8,468 bases of DNA from JBLHLB01 sp047618505 (lineage in GTDB: Bacteria > Planctomycetota > UBA1135 > GCA-002686595). This document shows, in pieces, positions 5,516 through 8,468 of the stretch (positions within the stretch are counted from its first letter, which is position 1; each line of letters starts with the position of its first letter). Position numbers and translations under genes: made by a program. The stretch covers positions 1-8,468 of the forward strand of contig JBLHLB010000169.1 in NCBI GenBank assembly GCA_047618505.1. The letters are read 5' to 3'. The notes below the pieces were generated by a model. The model saw only the letters and a list, made by a program, of their open reading frames with translations. It searched no databases and was not told the origin of the DNA.

Positions 5516-6118
5516 CAGCTGCTTCAATGCCTCCACGAGCAGCCCACCCATGCGCTCAATCTGAACGGGAATACTCGTGAAATGAGACTGGGGAACATGG
5601 ACAAAAAGCGCGTTGGACTGGAGCTTCTGCGCGTGCTGTAAGCCCTGGGCATAGGCCCACTCGCAAACATAGCCACCGGCGTTCCAGGAAAGCCCGGCGG
5701 GTTCGGGGCTCAATTCCTGGAGCAATAGGGTTAAGGCCCCCGCGTCCAGGCCGGTCATGAGCGGGGCTTGCTCACATTCGGCTTTCCCCGAGACGTCCAT
5801 CGCATCCACGGCGTCGACCCCGTCATTGTCAGGACGGCCGCGGCGCGTGAGGTGAACACGGGCACATCCTTCGACCCGCCAGCCTGGGCGGGAGTGCACG
5901 CCAAGACTGAGGATTAGGTCTGGCCGGCGCCCATTCAAGCCCGCCAGGGCCTCCTCCATGGAAGCAGCCACCCGTCGAAAACTAACGGGTAGAACAACCC
6001 CAACCACATCGACACCGGGGGGCGGAGTCTTGGCCAGACCAAGGGCAATCTCCCCCGAGGGGTTCTCAGCGTGCTTTTCAAAGGGACCGAAGCCGGTGAC
6101 CAGGACGAGAGGTTTCAT
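5510..6118 (-). CDS. Pyroglutamyl-peptidase I-like protein (C15 family)
   Basis: 202 residues, near the usual ~210 for bacterial Pcp, a cytoplasmic cysteine peptidase removing N-terminal pyroglutamate. The N-terminal VTGFGPFEKHAENPS matches the family signature TGFGPF...NPS. The catalytic triad can be placed at Glu83 (RVEGCARV), Cys152 (NAGGYVCEWAYAQGL) and His174 (ALFVHVP), all in the right order and spacing. Divergence is visible: CEW replaces the usual CN(Y/F/H), and the segment before Glu83 (GVHSRPGW) lacks the common GxAGGR look. So it may be a diverged family member with altered substrate preference. The ATG at 6118 is fixed by AGGAG four bases upstream (6123-6127); the longer open frame to 6274 is not needed. 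It converges with the DUF309 gene, sharing the CTATAG at 5510-5515. Confidence 0.85.
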   Translation of the reverse strand: MKPLVLVTGFGPFEKHAENPSGEIALGLAKTPPPGVDVVGVVLPVSFRRVAASMEEALAGLNGRRPDLILSLGVHSRPGWRVEGCARVHLTRRGRPDNDGVDAVDAMDVSGKAECEQAPLMTGLDAGALTLLLQELSPEPAGLSWNAGGYVCEWAYAQGLQHAQKLQSNALFVHVPQSHFTSIPVQIERMGGLLVEALKQLL

Positions 6119-6122
6119 CACT

Positions 6123-6127
6123 CTCCT
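6123..6127 (-). promoter_or_regulatory. Shine-Dalgarno of the pyroglutamyl-peptidase-like gene
   Basis: AGGAG on the minus strand with 4 nt to the ATG at 6118. It supports this start over upstream in-frame codons and over the 52-residue N-terminal extension they would add. Confidence 0.65.
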
Positions 6128-6256
6128 ATTCTGCCCCGGCTCCTCGTCCTCGGAAGGGATTCCTTGTAATGCCCCGGGGAAGTTTCCGTATGACTTCGGA
6201 CCGAGCCCTGTTGGGCCACCCTCCACCGATTGCCCCGCTACGACTACGAGCTCTCC

Positions 6257-7006
6257 ATGCGTACCCTGCACCAAATTCTCCTGGCATCTGCCCTCTTGAT
6301 CGTTAGCGGCTGTGTGATTTCCATCGGAGGGGACTCAGGATCCTGGGGCTGGCACTCCAATCTGCGGCATGAGCACGTGGAGACCATCGAGCTGCCCGCT
6401 GACTGCCCCACTGTGACGGTCAATACGGGCTCCGGCGATGTGCACGTCCAGGCCAGCACCGGCCCCGCTCGCATGGTTGTGGTCGTCCGGGAAGAAATCC
6501 CCGGCGATGCCTACGTCGTGTTTGAGGGTGGCGAGCTTCAGGTCCGTTCACAGAGTGGTCAGGACGTTGCCCTTGGAGACGTGGAGGTCTTCCTGAATGG
6601 CTCGTCCGAGGCCCTGACGCTGTCCACGGGCTCCGGCACCGTGATCGTCGAGGAAGTAGGCGTTACCGCCGACCTCCTTGCCTCCACCGGCTCCGGTGAC
6701 GTCCTGGTCCAAAAGGTCGGGTCGCCCACCCGGGTGGTCCTCGCCACAGGCTCCGGCGATGTTTGCGCCGTCTCCTTCAGCTGCTCTGCCCTGCTGGTGG
6801 ACACCGGCTCCGGCGATATCGACGTCCGGGGTGTCCAGGCACGGAATGGCTCCTTCGACACTGGGAGCGGAGACGTCCGACTGGAAAGGAGCAGCTTCGA
6901 GTTCATGGAGGCAGACACCGGCTCGGGGGATGTGGACGCGCGCAGTTCCGAGGTCAAGGACAGCTCCGTCAGCACTGGCTCCGGCTCGGTCCACGGTCTG
7001 AATTGA
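6257..7006 (+). CDS. Lipoprotein with DUF4097-like TGSGD beta-solenoid repeats
   Basis: 249 residues. The start ATG gives MRTLHQILLASALLIVSGC, a lipoprotein signal peptide with lipobox V-S-G-C and the lipidated Cys at residue 19, so the protein is probably anchored to a membrane. The rest is built on TGSG(D/T/S)V turns at residues 57, 124, 144, 164, 183, 202, 221 and 240. The last seven are spaced 19-20 residues apart, as expected for the coils of a right-handed beta-helix like DUF4097/DUF4098 proteins. The repeats are visible in the DNA as recurring ACCGGCTCCGGCGA-type strings. A TTG at 6230 could start a slightly longer form, but the signal peptide fits the ATG better. The role of such proteins is not established; a surface or periplasmic binding or adhesin-like scaffold is the usual suggestion. 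It is divergent from the peptidase gene, with 138 bp between. Confidence 0.87.
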   Translation: MRTLHQILLASALLIVSGCVISIGGDSGSWGWHSNLRHEHVETIELPADCPTVTVNTGSGDVHVQASTGPARMVVVVREEIPGDAYVVFEGGELQVRSQSGQDVALGDVEVFLNGSSEALTLSTGSGTVIVEEVGVTADLLASTGSGDVLVQKVGSPTRVVLATGSGDVCAVSFSCSALLVDTGSGDIDVRGVQARNGSFDTGSGDVRLERSSFEFMEADTGSGDVDARSSEVKDSSVSTGSGSVHGLN

Positions 7007-7061
7007 GGGCCCTTGGTCGCCCCATGGGGTCCCCGGGCTCAAAGTTGATGTGACACCACAG

Positions 7062-7083
7062 GGCAGGATTCGCCTCTCCTGCC
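7062..7083 (+). terminator. Hairpin between the lipoprotein and AtuA-family genes
   Basis: GGCAGGA and TCCTGCC form a 7-bp perfect stem with an 8-nt loop, 25 bp upstream of the next start. No T tract follows. It could be a weak terminator of the lipoprotein gene or a leader structure of the following gene. Confidence 0.35.
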
Positions 7084-7107
7084 GGGCCCAGGTAAGCTCT
7101 CCGGCCC

Positions 7108-8468
7108 ATGTCCAAGCAAGCTTCCAAGAAAGGCCCCGTCCGCATCGCCAATGGCCAAGGTTTCTGGGGTGACTCTATCCTGGGCCCCGTGCGCCTGGTC
7201 GAAGAGGGCCCCCTCGATTACCTGACCCTCGACTACCTGGCGGAGGTCACGCTCAGCATCATGCAGAAGCAGCGGTCGCGGCGCCCCGATGCGGGCTACG
7301 CGACAGACTTCGTGCGACTGATCGATCGCATCCTGCCGCGCATGCGCGAGAAGGGCATCCGCGTGATCGCAAACGCAGGCGGCGTCAACCCCCACGCCTG
7401 CAAAGACGCGCTGCTGGAAGTCATCGCCAAACATGGCGTCAAGGGTGTCCGCATCGCCGTGGTTGAGGGCGACGACATCCTGGGGGACTTGGACAATCTC
7501 TTGGCGAGCGGTGAGGCCATGGCGAACATGGACACTGGCGACTCGCTCTCAAACGTGCGCGCCAAGGTTAGCAGCGCCAACGTATATATCGGGGCTTTCC
7601 CCATCGCCGAGGCACTCGACCAAGGCGCAGACATTGTCTTGACCGGACGGGGAACCGACCCCGGCTTGGTACTCGGCCCGATGATCCATGAGTTCGGGTG
7701 GAAGCCCGACGACTTCGACCTCCTGGCAGCTGGCACCGTCGCCGGACATATCCTGGAGTGCGGTGCTCAGTGCACTGGCGGCAACTACACCGACTGGCGC
7801 GCCGTCCCCAATATGGCCCGACTTGGCTATCCACTCGTAGAAGCCGAAGCGGACGGAACCTTTGTGGTGACAAAACACGATGGCACCGGCGGTCTTGTGA
7901 CCCTCGACACAGTGCGCCACCAGCTTGTCTACGAGATGGGCGATCCGAATCGCTACCTCGGCCCCGATTGCACAGCGGACTTCACCAGCTTTAGTCTCGA
8001 GCAAGAGGGTCCCGATCGCGTCCGTGTCAGTGGCGTCAAGGGCACTTCCCCCACCGACACCTACAAGGTCTCCATCAGCTATGAAGACGGTTGGAAGGCC
8101 ACAGGCCAACTCACCATCTCTGGACCTGATGCCCTTGAAAAGGCACAGCTCGCAGCGGAAATCGTTTGGGAGAGACTGGAGTCAGACGGATTCACCTACG
8201 CCCCCGAAGAGCGCATGGTTGAATTCCTGGGCGCCAAAGTTTGCCACGCCGGGATCGATGGCACCTCGGCCCCCGAGGCCGAGGAAATCGTCCTGCGCAT
8301 GGGCGTCAAGGGCCCGGATCGCACCAAGGTCAATCGCTTCGGCATGGAGCTTGTCCCCCTGGTCACGAGCGGTCCGCCGGGGGTGACTGGTTTCGCCGGC
8401 GGCCGCCCAAAGGCCACCGAGATCATCGGCTTCTGGCCGGCCCTGCTCGCCAAGGGCTGTGTCAGCAC
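7108..8468 (+). CDS. AtuA-family protein (DUF1446, acyclic terpene utilisation), 3'-partial
   Basis: The frame is open from ATG 7108 to the window end, giving 453 visible residues, with the C-terminus missing. Family features in order: VRIANGQGFWGDS (11-23), EGPLDYLTLDYLAEVTLSIM (33-52), GYATDFV (63-69), IRVIANAGGVNP (84-95), VYIGAFPIAEAL (159-170), VLTGRGTDPGLVLGPMIHEF (177-196), and GTVAGHILECGAQCTGGN (209-226). These match AtuA, named from the acyclic terpene (citronellol/geraniol) utilisation cluster of Pseudomonas. The exact reaction is not well defined, and many homologues sit outside terpene clusters. No other Atu/Liu genes are in view, so a terpene role here is unproven. The Shine-Dalgarno is weak; the start is chosen because the conserved N-terminus begins about 10 residues in. 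Confidence 0.9.
   Translation, partial: MSKQASKKGPVRIANGQGFWGDSILGPVRLVEEGPLDYLTLDYLAEVTLSIMQKQRSRRPDAGYATDFVRLIDRILPRMREKGIRVIANAGGVNPHACKDALLEVIAKHGVKGVRIAVVEGDDILGDLDNLLASGEAMANMDTGDSLSNVRAKVSSANVYIGAFPIAEALDQGADIVLTGRGTDPGLVLGPMIHEFGWKPDDFDLLAAGTVAGHILECGAQCTGGNYTDWRAVPNMARLGYPLVEAEADGTFVVTKHDGTGGLVTLDTVRHQLVYEMGDPNRYLGPDCTADFTSFSLEQEGPDRVRVSGVKGTSPTDTYKVSISYEDGWKATGQLTISGPDALEKAQLAAEIVWERLESDGFTYAPEERMVEFLGAKVCHAGIDGTSAPEAEEIVLRMGVKGPDRTKVNRFGMELVPLVTSGPPGVTGFAGGRPKATEIIGFWPALLAKGCVS

Noticed and set aside
6559..6975. Minus-strand frames rich in TSPEPV repeats opposite the lipoprotein
   Set aside because: They are the reverse complement of the TGSGD-coding repeats of the lipoprotein gene.

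Overview
This is a GC-rich bacterial window with compact genes on both strands, many weak or absent Shine-Dalgarno sites and several secreted proteins. The family mix (large acidic secreted paralogues, a pseudopilin-type GspG domain fused to another protein, a DUF309 protein with a PGxDPHP N-terminus, a DUF4097 lipoprotein, an AtuA-family protein) fits a planctomycete-like or similar environmental Gram-negative. That taxonomic guess is inference and low confidence.

Layout: (1) 2-1150 (+): 3' part of a protein ending in a GspG-like pseudopilin domain. (2) 1241-1944 (-): a two-gene operon that ordinary gene calling would miss or garble. It consists of a 72-residue SelW/Rdx-type selenoprotein with a Cys-Gly-Met-Sec motif encoded by an in-frame UGA, followed through a TGATG overlap by a JAMM/MPN+ metalloprotease. 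A bacterial SECIS-like hairpin with a GGUCU loop lies just after the UGA. (3) 1945-2300: divergent intergenic region rich in small inverted repeats. (4) 2301-3410 and 3861-4934 (+): two tandem paralogous, very acidic, exported proteins of unknown function. They are separated by four exact copies of a 51-bp repeat carrying an 8-bp-stem hairpin. (5) 4994-5515 (+): a DUF309 protein. It converges on (6) 5510-6118 (-), a pyroglutamyl-peptidase I-like protein; the two stop codons are read from the two strands of one CTATAG. (7) 6257-7006 (+): a lipoprotein with a DUF4097-like beta-solenoid of TGSGD repeats. (8) 7108-8468 (+): an AtuA-family (DUF1446) protein running off the window.

Most of the window is a set of independent units. 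The selenoprotein-JAMM operon is the standout. The sequence shows a CxxU redox protein whose translation must pass a Sec codon before ribosomes reach the overlapping start of a metalloprotease that has no clear ribosome binding site of its own. This suggests, but does not prove, that protease output depends on selenium supply and that the two products work together.
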